64,000 nucleotides of DNA from an uncultured Lachnospiraceae bacterium (lineage in GTDB: Bacteria; Bacillota; Clostridia; Lachnospirales; Lachnospiraceae): NCBI GenBank assembly GCA_910578715.1, contig CAJTRL010000003.1, positions 73,156-137,155 of the forward strand, written 5' to 3'. Positions within the stretch are counted from its first letter, which is position 1. The number at the start of each line of letters is the position of its first letter. The position numbers and the translations under genes were made by a program. Shown one piece after another: positions 41,501 to 49,861 of the stretch. The notes beneath the pieces were generated by a model. It had not been told where the DNA came from. It saw only the letters and a program-made list of their open reading frames with translations, and did no database searches.

Positions 41501-43849
41501 TTATTTGGTGGGCAGAAGCCTTCTAAGGGCGGTCTGAATTTTTCGAAGCGCCGACGCCTTATGGAATAAAGCAAATATGCAGATACCGGCAGCGGAAGCT
41601 GCAGCTGCGGCATGAGACGGTCTGCGGCCGGCGGTTTCCGAATCTGCACCGTAAGGGGTCATTGCTGCCTGTGCCGTAGCAGAGGCATGTGTGGAAGCGG
41701 CAGACTGGCCGGGCGTTGTACTGTTTTCAGGCATCTGCGTCTTGTCTGATGCAAGTTCCCGCGCATTGTCTGCTGCTGGTTTATCCGGGCTGTTTTCCAT
41801 TGTTGATGTCGGAGCTGGTGCTATGCTCGTTTCCGGTTTATCCGCTCTGTTTTCTGTTTTCGATGTCTGAGCCGTCTGTGTTTCTTTTGCGCTGTTTTTC
41901 GGCGTCTGCGTCTTGTCAGACGTCGGTTCCGGTGTCTGGCCCGTTTCCGGTTTACCCGCGCTGGTTTCTGTTTTTGATGTCTGAGTCGTCTGCGGTTCTT
42001 TTGCGCTGTTTTCCGGCGTCGGCGTCTTGTCCGTGTCTGATTTATCCACGTCGTTTTCTGTTTCTGGTGTCTGGGCCGTCTCTGTTTCCTTTCCGTTTTC
42101 TTCCGGCTGTTGCGGCAGTCCCGGCCGTTGTCCTTCTTCCGTGCTGTCGTTTTTATTGCCGGCGCCCGCGTTGCCTTCATTCCCGCCGGAACCACCCAGT
42201 TCCGGCAGATTAAGCGGCGGGTCATAGGTGCTCGGCCAGGGGAGGATAATCTGCTGGCCGTCGTAAATGCCGCCCTCGATTTCCAGACCTATCAGAAACG
42301 GGGAGGGCTCTTCTCCGGCGGCCTGTGCGGCCAGATAAGACCGATAGGGTTCCCGGTCCTTTGGCATTATGAGCGCATAGCCGCTGTTTGCCGTGGAGGG
42401 TTGTGCGTTGACACATTCATCAAGTGAAAGCGCAGGAAGCTCTTTCCATTTTTCATTGTCTGCCGATAAGGTATACGCCCGGATGGAAGAGGCGCCTGTC
42501 GGTTTGAGCGGAAAGGCTATTTTCAAACCTTCGTTTTCCACTGCCAGAACACCCGTAAGGGATTCCTTTTCAGAGACCACATTTAGAATGAGTCTGATTT
42601 CATCCGTATTCATATCATCGCTCAGTCCATGATTCAGGACAAGCGGTTCGTTCAGCTGAAAACTGCCCACTGGCGTGTTTAACAGTGTGCCGCCGGGAAT
42701 TACAATATTTTCGGCGGCATCCGGAATCGTCATGCTTTCGCCTGCGGTAAGCCGTGAAAAGGACAGAGGTTTCCATGTAACGGGACAGTTTATGTAGTCG
42801 TTGGCAATGAAATTCGATTCGCCGTCGCATAAATCGATTTGTACCGGAATGGTATCGGGCAAAAGGGCGGACAGTTCTTCCGGCGTTGTATTTTCGCCGA
42901 TGGTAATCTGATATCTGCCATATAAGGCGAATGGATTTTGCTCACGGACTCTCATGGAGGGGGCAAAGCTGGCAATCAGGACGATTTCTTCCGGAACAGG
43001 CTGCGGGCCGCCGCGCTCTATGAGGACGGTTTGCGTTTCGTAGCTTTCTCCGTTTTCCCTGGCAATATAAAGTTTCAGATAAAAAGAATCCAGTTCCCCG
43101 TCAAGATAGCTTTTAAACGGTTCATCGCGGTTATAAAGGCAGATTTGATTGTGCAGTTTGTTTTCTGCCGCATCTCCTTCCATATTCAGGCAGCTCAAAT
43201 CCCATTCCCGACCGCAAACCTCCCAGTTTTCGCCGTCCAGAGAACAGAGCGGGCGGATAAGGATGGTATCGGGCAGAAATTCCGTAAAAGAGCCCATAAC
43301 GACATAATATCCATGAGAATAGTATTCTATGGACGCTTCAAACATCGGCGGTACATCCGGGGAAGGCATAGAGGTTTCCGCTGTGATTACGGGTGCCGTT
43401 TCCGACAGTAATGTTTCCGTTTTGGCAGATACCTCCGGCGGTAAGGAGGGCTGGTCCGCAGTCAGGGGTTCCGGTTCCATTGTGGAAGGTTCCGCTTCGG
43501 AGGTCGGCTCCGCTGTGGAGGGTTCTGCTTCGGGAGGTATTTCCATCGCAGAAGGCGCTGATTCTGATTCAGAAGCCGGCTCCGTCGTGGAAGGCTCTGC
43601 TTCGACTGTCGGCGCTTCTGTCAGGGAGCCGTCGGATGACAGGAGCGTCGTTGGATTTGTTATGTATTCCCCCGTCGCCGGCCGTGTTTCGCCGGCCGAC
43701 GTATCGTTTTGTATTGGGAAAGAGGATTGTTCGGTTTCTGCATTGCCGGACAGTTCTTCCGCATGCGCCGGGAAACTGCCTGATATCATAAACAGAAAAA
43801 CAGATAAGAGCAATAGTTTTTGTCGTATTTTCAAAGATATGCACTCCAT
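41501..43849 (-). CDS. Stalk-like cell-surface protein with two low-complexity regions
   Basis: A 782-residue exported protein: signal peptide ending AHA (about residue 29), a Glu/Pro/Ser/Thr repeat region (about 70-155), a globular beta-rich middle (about 165-545), a second Thr/Pro/Lys/Glu stalk with repeats of about 38 residues (about 565-720) and a C-terminal membrane helix with a basic tail. It lacks an LPXTG sortase signal, so it stays anchored by that helix. An alternative TTG start at 43834 has GGAG 8 bases upstream. It converges with the kinase gene; its function is unknown. The LytTR/GHKL pair starts 337 bases away in the other direction. Confidence 0.75.
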   Translation of the reverse strand: MECISLKIRQKLLLLSVFLFMISGSFPAHAEELSGNAETEQSSFPIQNDTSAGETRPATGEYITNPTTLLSSDGSLTEAPTVEAEPSTTEPASESESAPSAMEIPPEAEPSTAEPTSEAEPSTMEPEPLTADQPSLPPEVSAKTETLLSETAPVITAETSMPSPDVPPMFEASIEYYSHGYYVVMGSFTEFLPDTILIRPLCSLDGENWEVCGREWDLSCLNMEGDAAENKLHNQICLYNRDEPFKSYLDGELDSFYLKLYIARENGESYETQTVLIERGGPQPVPEEIVLIASFAPSMRVREQNPFALYGRYQITIGENTTPEELSALLPDTIPVQIDLCDGESNFIANDYINCPVTWKPLSFSRLTAGESMTIPDAAENIVIPGGTLLNTPVGSFQLNEPLVLNHGLSDDMNTDEIRLILNVVSEKESLTGVLAVENEGLKIAFPLKPTGASSIRAYTLSADNEKWKELPALSLDECVNAQPSTANSGYALIMPKDREPYRSYLAAQAAGEEPSPFLIGLEIEGGIYDGQQIILPWPSTYDPPLNLPELGGSGGNEGNAGAGNKNDSTEEGQRPGLPQQPEENGKETETAQTPETENDVDKSDTDKTPTPENSAKEPQTTQTSKTETSAGKPETGQTPEPTSDKTQTPKNSAKETQTAQTSKTENRADKPETSIAPAPTSTMENSPDKPAADNARELASDKTQMPENSTTPGQSAASTHASATAQAAMTPYGADSETAGRRPSHAAAAASAAGICIFALFHKASALRKIQTALRRLLPTK

Positions 43850-44186
43850 TCATAGGGACTGACTGCGATTTGACTCTGCTATTTCCGGCAGTGGTTCGTG
43901 CAGTATTTTTCAGTGGACGGTTTACCATTCGCGCAGTTTCAAATACCGTTTGCGCCGATGCAGATTTAGGTGCTTTTAATTGTGTTATAGTAAATAAATT
44001 AAATCGCCGTTTTTCCAGATATAATCTATCTTATTACTTTAATGGGAATCCGGTGCGGTGTCAAGCATTGCGCGGTGAAGAAAAGCGGAGGCTGAATTGT
44101 TACTGGGAGAACGGGGAAAAAGAGCGGTATGAAAACCGGGAAATGTATTCGGAATCTGTGGATGATGGAGAAGGCATGGTCATTTT
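43850..44186. other. Intergenic gap between surface protein and LytTR regulator
   Basis: A 107-codon open frame (43870-44193) in this gap has no start site and no recognisable domain, and it overlaps the regulator start, so I read the gap as non-coding. TATAGT near 43989 could be a -10, without a convincing -35. No hairpin is evident. Confidence 0.45.
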
Positions 44187-44189
44187 ATG
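44163..44189 (+). promoter_or_regulatory. Translation-start cassette, copy 2
   Basis: TGATGGAGAAGG-CATGGTCATTTTATG. The first ATG (44176) opens a five-codon frame (M-V-I-L-W-stop) that overlaps the real start at 44187. Confidence 0.5.
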
Positions 44190-44924
44190 GTAAAGATAGC
44201 ATTGTGTGATGATGATTTATCCGTATTAAAAGAAATCAAAGCATTACTAGAACAATATCGGATAGAACGGAAGCGGAAAATAATGTGTATGGATTTCTGC
44301 AGTCCGCTGGAACTACTGGCTGAGGTGGAAAAGGGGATGTGTCCCGACATTCTGTTTCTGGATATTTTAATGCCGGGTGAAAACGGAATCAATGTGGCGA
44401 AAGAAATCAGGCAGTATGATGACAGTGTTAAAATCATTTTTTTGACATCGTCTGACGAATTTGCGGTGGAGTCTTATACGGTTGGCGCTTATTTTTATCA
44501 GATGAAGCCCGTCTGCGCGGAAAATCTTTTCCGGCTGATGGACGCCGTAGTTCCGGAATGCGAGAAATTACATGAGGACTGTCTGCTGGTCCGCTGTAAA
44601 AGCGGTATTACGAGAATCGATTTGGGCAGATTGGAATATTGCGAAGTGATGGGGCGCACGTTGGTATTTCATCTGGAAAACGGAAAACTTCTGGAAGGAG
44701 CCGGGAGTCTGGATGAGCTGTGTGAGAAACTTGCGCAGTATGATAATTTTCTGCGGCTTCATCGGTCTTTCGTTATCAATATGGAGCATGTTCAAAGCAT
44801 TTCCTATAAAGCGGTTACGATGGATGATTTGACGGAAATTCCCATTCCGCATGGAAAGTGTTCCGAAATGAAAAAGAAGTATCTCGAATACGTATTTAGC
44901 AGAAAGCGGGTATTTATCTCATGA
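44187..44924 (+). CDS. LytTR response regulator (AgrA/ComE type)
   Basis: A 245-residue regulator: receiver domain at 1-120 (ALCDDD start, phospho-acceptor D59 in ILFLDILMPGENG, K in FYQMKPV) and a LytTR DNA-binding domain at about 140-240 (ITRIDLGRLEYCEVMGRTLVFH, FLRLHRSFVINMEHVQSI). Its stop overlaps the kinase start by 4 bases (ATGA). The pair resembles peptide-sensing systems, but no pheromone gene is visible nearby. Confidence 0.92.
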   Translation: MVKIALCDDDLSVLKEIKALLEQYRIERKRKIMCMDFCSPLELLAEVEKGMCPDILFLDILMPGENGINVAKEIRQYDDSVKIIFLTSSDEFAVESYTVGAYFYQMKPVCAENLFRLMDAVVPECEKLHEDCLLVRCKSGITRIDLGRLEYCEVMGRTLVFHLENGKLLEGAGSLDELCEKLAQYDNFLRLHRSFVINMEHVQSISYKAVTMDDLTEIPIPHGKCSEMKKKYLEYVFSRKRVFIS

Positions 44925-46228
44925 ATGCAGTTTATCTGGGTAATTCTATTGCAGTCTCCGCTTTTGGCATGATTTTATCCGCAGCATTCTGCGATATCTG
45001 CTGGACGCGGTTCAAAAAGCTGCTGCTGACAGGCGGCATGGCAGTGCTCTTATTAATTCAGGGAATTATTTATTTTTTTATTAATGCCAAAATTGTTGAG
45101 TATATTTATCCGCTGATTACACATTTTCCACTGATGGTAATCCTCTGTTTTCTCAGCGGAAAAATTTTGTGGCCGGCCATTTCGGTTCTGACGGCTTATT
45201 TGTGCTGTCAGATTCGCAGATGGCTGGCGTTGCTGGCGATTACTATATTTGCGGGCGGCCCTGTGATGCAGAATACGATTGAGTTTGTTATGACAATACC
45301 GATACTGTTGATATTGCTGCAGTTCGCTGCGCCGTCCGTGCGCTCCATTTCGAATAATGCGCTTTCCGTCCAGATACAGTTCGGCCTGGTGCCGGCATTG
45401 TATTACGGTTTTGATTATCTGACGCGCATCTATACAAAACTGCTTCTGGAGGGCGTTCTGGCAGCGGTAGAGTTTATGCCGTTCGTGTGCAGCGTGGCGT
45501 ATCTGGTTTTTGTGGTCCGCGCTTCGGAAGAGGGACGAATGCGCAGCCAGTTGGAACAGATACAGGAAGTACTGAATCTGCAAGTGGCACAGGCCGTCCG
45601 TGAAATCAGAGCCTTGCGGGAGTCCTGGCAGAAGACCAGAGCTTACCGCCACGATTTGCGCCATCACATGCAGTATCTTTTGTCCTGTATAGAAAATGAG
45701 CGGTATGAACAGGCACAGGGATATATCCGGGAAATCTGTCTGGAAATTGAGTCGAATCAAGTAATCACATTTTGTGAAAACGAGGCGGCGAATCTGATTT
45801 TTTCCGCTTTTGCCGGACGCGCCAGAGACAGCGGTGTTCCGATAAAAATTCAGGCGGCGCTTCCGCAGAACATTGCCATATCCGAAAGCGATTTGTGCGT
45901 TCTATTGTCGAATGCACTGGAAAATGCACTGCACGCATGCCAGAAGCGGGTAGAGAAAGGATTACCCGGGACGATGGAAGTTTCTGCATATGAAAAAAAG
46001 GGGAAATTTTTTCTGCAGATTGTCAATTCCTGTGATGCGGACATACCTTTTGAACATGGGATTCCGGTTACCAGTTATCCAGGGCATGGGATTGGCGTAT
46101 GGAGCATATGTGCGATTGTAGAGAAATACGGCGGTATTTATTCCTTTGCGGTGAAAGACGATAAATTTATTCTGCGGCTCTCTTTTAAGGCCGCTGGCGA
46201 TTCGGCGCGTTTTCCGGTCGATTCGTGA
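44921..46228 (+). CDS. GHKL sensor histidine kinase (AgrC-like)
   Basis: A 435-residue kinase with six or so N-terminal membrane helices (residues 1-205), a coiled coil, the HPK10-type histidine box AYRHDLRHHMQYLL (H244) and an ATPase domain with LLSNALENALHAC and GHGIGVWSI. Such kinases pair with LytTR regulators, as here. The likely signal is a peptide or membrane stress; inference only. Confidence 0.9.
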   Translation: MNAVYLGNSIAVSAFGMILSAAFCDICWTRFKKLLLTGGMAVLLLIQGIIYFFINAKIVEYIYPLITHFPLMVILCFLSGKILWPAISVLTAYLCCQIRRWLALLAITIFAGGPVMQNTIEFVMTIPILLILLQFAAPSVRSISNNALSVQIQFGLVPALYYGFDYLTRIYTKLLLEGVLAAVEFMPFVCSVAYLVFVVRASEEGRMRSQLEQIQEVLNLQVAQAVREIRALRESWQKTRAYRHDLRHHMQYLLSCIENERYEQAQGYIREICLEIESNQVITFCENEAANLIFSAFAGRARDSGVPIKIQAALPQNIAISESDLCVLLSNALENALHACQKRVEKGLPGTMEVSAYEKKGKFFLQIVNSCDADIPFEHGIPVTSYPGHGIGVWSICAIVEKYGGIYSFAVKDDKFILRLSFKAAGDSARFPVDS

Positions 46229-46338
46229 TAAAAATTCCTTTTTGATGAAGGGTTACGTTATACTGCATGAATAGTGGTGACACACCGCGAAAATGAAAAA
46301 ATGTAAAGAGTGAACGATGCAAAAAGGAGAGAAAAAGT

Positions 46339-47088
46339 ATGAAGAAAAAATTGGTATCAGTTGTACTGGCCGCCGTAATGACGGCATCATTATTGACAGC
46401 ATGCGGAGGAGGCAGTAATACCGCAACAACGGCTCCGGCTTCCACTGCGGAAACTGCGCCGGCAAAAGAGGAAACGCCCGCACCGGCTGAAGAAAAAAAG
46501 ACGGAAGATAATGCGGAGGAAACGACGGACGAAATGGTATCTGACGAAACTTTTGCGCTTTTGCAGGAAAATTATGAAGCCATGTCGGAGTGCTATGACG
46601 AAGTACTGGAACTGTACAGCAGCGATGAAATCGCGGCAAATGCCGATATTGAAGAGCTGCTTCTTGAAGCTGCCGATATTATCGACCAGATGGGCGAAAT
46701 TACACAGGACTCCATTACGGAAGAAGATGCGGATGCATTGACCGAAGCAATGATAGAACTTCTGAATGGACTTAGTGCGCTGGTAGATGGAATGGAGCTT
46801 GCTGATGATGGGGCCGGCGATATGGTATCCGATGAGAACTTTGCGATTTTACAGGAAAATTATGCAACCCTGACGGAAGTCTATAACGCAGTCGCGGAAG
46901 CGTATAATAGTGAAGAAATTGCAGCAAATAAAGATGTCGAAGACGCTATGAACGAGGCGGTAGAAATTCTGGAGCAGATGGGAACGATAGAGCAGGAGAG
47001 CCTCACGGAGGCCGATGCACAGGAGCTTAACGACGCTATGGCTGAGATTCTCGATGCACTGGCAGAAATCGCAGGGGCGATAGGCTGA
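46339..47088 (+). CDS. Acidic lipoprotein made of two duplicated helical repeats
   Basis: A 249-residue lipoprotein (lipobox LLTAC near residue 22), an Ala/Thr/Glu linker, then two homologous helical units of about 90 residues. Unit 1 starts MVSDETFALLQENYEAM and unit 2 MVSDENFAILQENYATL; both contain SSDEIAAN or SEEIAAN followed by DQMG or EQMG. No known domain recognised. The ribosome-binding site AAAAAGGAG is strong, and TATACT lies about 75 bases upstream. It may be a target of the adjacent LytTR/GHKL pair. Confidence 0.78.
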   Translation: MKKKLVSVVLAAVMTASLLTACGGGSNTATTAPASTAETAPAKEETPAPAEEKKTEDNAEETTDEMVSDETFALLQENYEAMSECYDEVLELYSSDEIAANADIEELLLEAADIIDQMGEITQDSITEEDADALTEAMIELLNGLSALVDGMELADDGAGDMVSDENFAILQENYATLTEVYNAVAEAYNSEEIAANKDVEDAMNEAVEILEQMGTIEQESLTEADAQELNDAMAEILDALAEIAGAIG

Positions 47089-47102
47089 CGGATAATGAAG
47101 GC

Positions 47103-47125
47103 GGAAGTAAGGCTTTCCTTTTTTG
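47103..47125 (+). terminator. Weak terminator-like hairpin
   Basis: GGAAG pairs with CTTTCC and is followed by TTTTTT. The stem is short and has a bulge. Confidence 0.35.
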
Positions 47126-47190
47126 TGTAGCGACAGGGGGTACCGGCCTGGGTAAATATTTCTGATTAGATAGAAATTCTTTATTTGTAT

Positions 47191-47220
47191 CTGACGTAAT
47201 AATATTCTAACTGTTATACT
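47191..47220 (+). promoter_or_regulatory. Likely promoter of the GH106-like gene
   Basis: CTGACG (47191-47196), 18 bases, TATACT (47215-47220), about 60 bases before the start codon. Confidence 0.5.
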
Positions 47221-47281
47221 TTAGCTGACAAGGTATAAGTGTGAAAGAAATCGCTAATGAGGTATAAGAGGAGGAAAAGGT

Positions 47282-49861
47282 ATGGGTCGGTTACAAGAAG
47301 CGCTTACAGGGCGGCAGGATAATTATATATTCCCTTTTTTATGGATGCACGGAGAAGAAGAACATTTACTGCGGCGGGAAATTGAGAAGATTGCGGAATG
47401 CGGCATCGGGGCATTGTGCATGGAATCGCGCCCGCATCCTGATTTTTGCGGCCCCCGCTGGTGGCATGATGTGGACATTGTAATGGAGGAGGCACGCAAA
47501 AGAAAAATGCGTGTCTGGTTATTGGATGACCGTAAATTTCCTACAGGCTTTGCCAACGGCTATTTGGAGAAATACTGTCCCGAAAAATCGAAATGGTATC
47601 TTGTTGAAAAACATATGGATTTGTTGGGCCCGGCCCCCGGCGCTGCCGTACTGGTCAGCGGAATACTCCCGGAAGATGCAGAGTTACTTGGGATATACGG
47701 TTATCCCTTACAATGCTGTGAATCTACTGCTTTGAATGGTACGGAAGCGATTGATTTAACGGGGGCTCTTTGTGAAGATGGATTTCTGAGAATGGATGTA
47801 CCGGAAGGACAGTGGCGTCTGTTTGTTCTGTATACTACACATACGGGCGGCGGACGCGTCCATTACATGAATCTGATTGACAGAACTTCCGTCCGGGTTC
47901 TGTTGGGTGCCGTTTATGAACCGCATTATAAGCGATATAAGGATGATTTTGGAAAAACATTTGCTGGTTTTTTTTCAGATGAGGCAGAACTGGGCAACAG
48001 TATGGAATATAATTTCCACGAAACGTTAGGAAGACCTGATGTGGCTTTACCGTGGAGTAAAGAACTGGAAAATGAACTGCACAAAAAATGGGGCGGAAGT
48101 TTTGCTGTATACCTGCCTGCCTTATGGTACGAATGGGGGAAAGAAACGAGTACTATACGTTATACCTATATGGACATGGTTACACGACTGGTCTATACCT
48201 GCTTTTCAAAACAGATGGGCGCGTGGTGTGAACAACACAATGTAGAATACATTGGCCATATTATTGAGGACGACAATGCACATGCACGGCTGGGATGCTC
48301 AATAGGACATTATTTCCGGCATCAGGCCGGGCAGCACATGGGCGGCATTGATGTTGTACATTATCAGATACTGCCGGGATTTACGGAAAAGACGCATCGC
48401 TGGATGGATTGGGAAAGCGATGGGGAATTTTTTCACTTCGGACTGGCAAAACTGGGAAGCAGCGCGGGCCATCTTGACGCGAATAAAAAGGGCAGGTCCG
48501 TATGTGAGCTGTTTGGAAATTATGGATGGGCAGAAGGCATCTGCGTCATGAAATGGCTGGCTGACCATATGCTGGTGCGCGGAATCAACCATTTTGTGCC
48601 GCATGCTTTTTCCCCGACTTTTCCGGACCCGGATTGTCCGCCGCATTTTTATGCAGGAGGAAATAATGCGCAGTTTTCCCTCTTTGGCTGCCTGGCAAAG
48701 TATATGAACCGTGCGGCTCATCTGTTAAGCGGAGGTGAGTATCTTGTACATGCGGCAGTTTTGTATCATGCGGAATCGGAATGGGCCGGAAGCGCAATGC
48801 TGTTTCAAAAGCCCGTGCGTGCACTACTAGAAGCGCAGTTGGACTGTGATGTAATGTCTGCGGATATTTTGGAGACGGCCATACCGGAAAAAGAAAAAAG
48901 ACAGGTAGAGGCGAACGGACGGCGCTACGCTTGTCTGATTGTGCCGGCGTGTGAGGCGCTGCCGAAAAAAGCCGCTTTTGCATTGCTGAAGGCGGCACAG
49001 GCGGACGTTTGTGTTTTGTTTGTAGAAAGCAGACCGCAAAGAACCTGTGAAGGAGAGGCATTACCCGCGGGGTTTGAAAACACAGGCTGTACGGTGCAGC
49101 TTCATGAACTGGCGCGGTATGTGGCACAGGCCGCCGGGCGGGAGATTGTTGTGACGGGAACATATCCTGACTTGCGATTGTGCTCCGTGGAGCAGGAAGA
49201 CAGCCGGGTTTGTATGTTTTTTAACGAATCGACGACATGCGGAGTTGACACGGACGTGAAAGTGACAGCTTCGGACTTTATGACAGCGGGCTTTTATGAC
49301 GGCGTAAATAATTCATATGACGAATATGCTATGGTGAATGGATGTTTCCGGCTGAAGCTGAATCCGGGAGAATCAACATTTGTCATTTTAAAGCGTACGC
49401 CCTGTCAGGAAAAGGCGGTTTCGCGTCAGCAGAAAAAACTGCAGCTTTGCTGGAAGATAAAGGCAATAGAATATCCTTCGCGTCTCTGCAGAAAAACAGT
49501 AACGCTGGAGGCAGGAACAAAAATGCCGAATATGAATGCCATAAAGGAACTTTATGATTTTACCGGTTATTTTGAATATACCACAGTGTTTCAGACGGAT
49601 GATGTGCAAAAGGCCGCTATCTATCTGCCGCAGACATGTGACGGTGCGGAAATATGGATAAACGGCCAATATGCGGGAGCGGTTATCGGTTCGAGCGGGC
49701 GTGTGGCGATAGACCGGATTCTGAAAGCGGGACGGAATGAGCTATGTATCCGTGTACCAAACACGCTGATTTGGAAAATGAAGGATGAGTATTCTTTCTA
49801 CATGCAGTTGAAACCAACGGGTCTGGGAGATATGCCCATGATGGAGTATTCTGCTTTTTAA
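47282..49861 (+). CDS. Large glycoside hydrolase, GH106-like, with sugar-binding end domain
   Basis: An 859-residue cytoplasmic protein. Its start (FPFLWMHGEEEHLLRREIEK, AECGIGALCMESRP, PRWWHDVDIVMEEARKR, VWLLDDRKFPTGFANGYLE) follows the barrel lay-out of GH106 alpha-L-rhamnosidases and related uncharacterised enzymes. Candidate acids lie in FFSDEAELGNS and HIIEDDNAHA. The last 130 residues form a GH2-type galactose-binding-like domain (FEYTTVFQTDDVQKAAIYLP, AEIWINGQYAGAV). The family label is by pattern, so the sugar removed is uncertain. Its stop codon overlaps that of the converging GH42 gene. Confidence 0.7.
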   Translation: MGRLQEALTGRQDNYIFPFLWMHGEEEHLLRREIEKIAECGIGALCMESRPHPDFCGPRWWHDVDIVMEEARKRKMRVWLLDDRKFPTGFANGYLEKYCPEKSKWYLVEKHMDLLGPAPGAAVLVSGILPEDAELLGIYGYPLQCCESTALNGTEAIDLTGALCEDGFLRMDVPEGQWRLFVLYTTHTGGGRVHYMNLIDRTSVRVLLGAVYEPHYKRYKDDFGKTFAGFFSDEAELGNSMEYNFHETLGRPDVALPWSKELENELHKKWGGSFAVYLPALWYEWGKETSTIRYTYMDMVTRLVYTCFSKQMGAWCEQHNVEYIGHIIEDDNAHARLGCSIGHYFRHQAGQHMGGIDVVHYQILPGFTEKTHRWMDWESDGEFFHFGLAKLGSSAGHLDANKKGRSVCELFGNYGWAEGICVMKWLADHMLVRGINHFVPHAFSPTFPDPDCPPHFYAGGNNAQFSLFGCLAKYMNRAAHLLSGGEYLVHAAVLYHAESEWAGSAMLFQKPVRALLEAQLDCDVMSADILETAIPEKEKRQVEANGRRYACLIVPACEALPKKAAFALLKAAQADVCVLFVESRPQRTCEGEALPAGFENTGCTVQLHELARYVAQAAGREIVVTGTYPDLRLCSVEQEDSRVCMFFNESTTCGVDTDVKVTASDFMTAGFYDGVNNSYDEYAMVNGCFRLKLNPGESTFVILKRTPCQEKAVSRQQKKLQLCWKIKAIEYPSRLCRKTVTLEAGTKMPNMNAIKELYDFTGYFEYTTVFQTDDVQKAAIYLPQTCDGAEIWINGQYAGAVIGSSGRVAIDRILKAGRNELCIRVPNTLIWKMKDEYSFYMQLKPTGLGDMPMMEYSAF

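Noticed and set aside
41689..42213. Plus-strand frame opposite the surface-protein stalk
   Set aside because: An artefact of the low-complexity repeats; Cys/Phe/Leu-rich without motifs.
43870..44193. 107-codon open frame before the LytTR regulator
   Set aside because: No ribosome-binding site, no domain, overlaps the regulator's start cassette.
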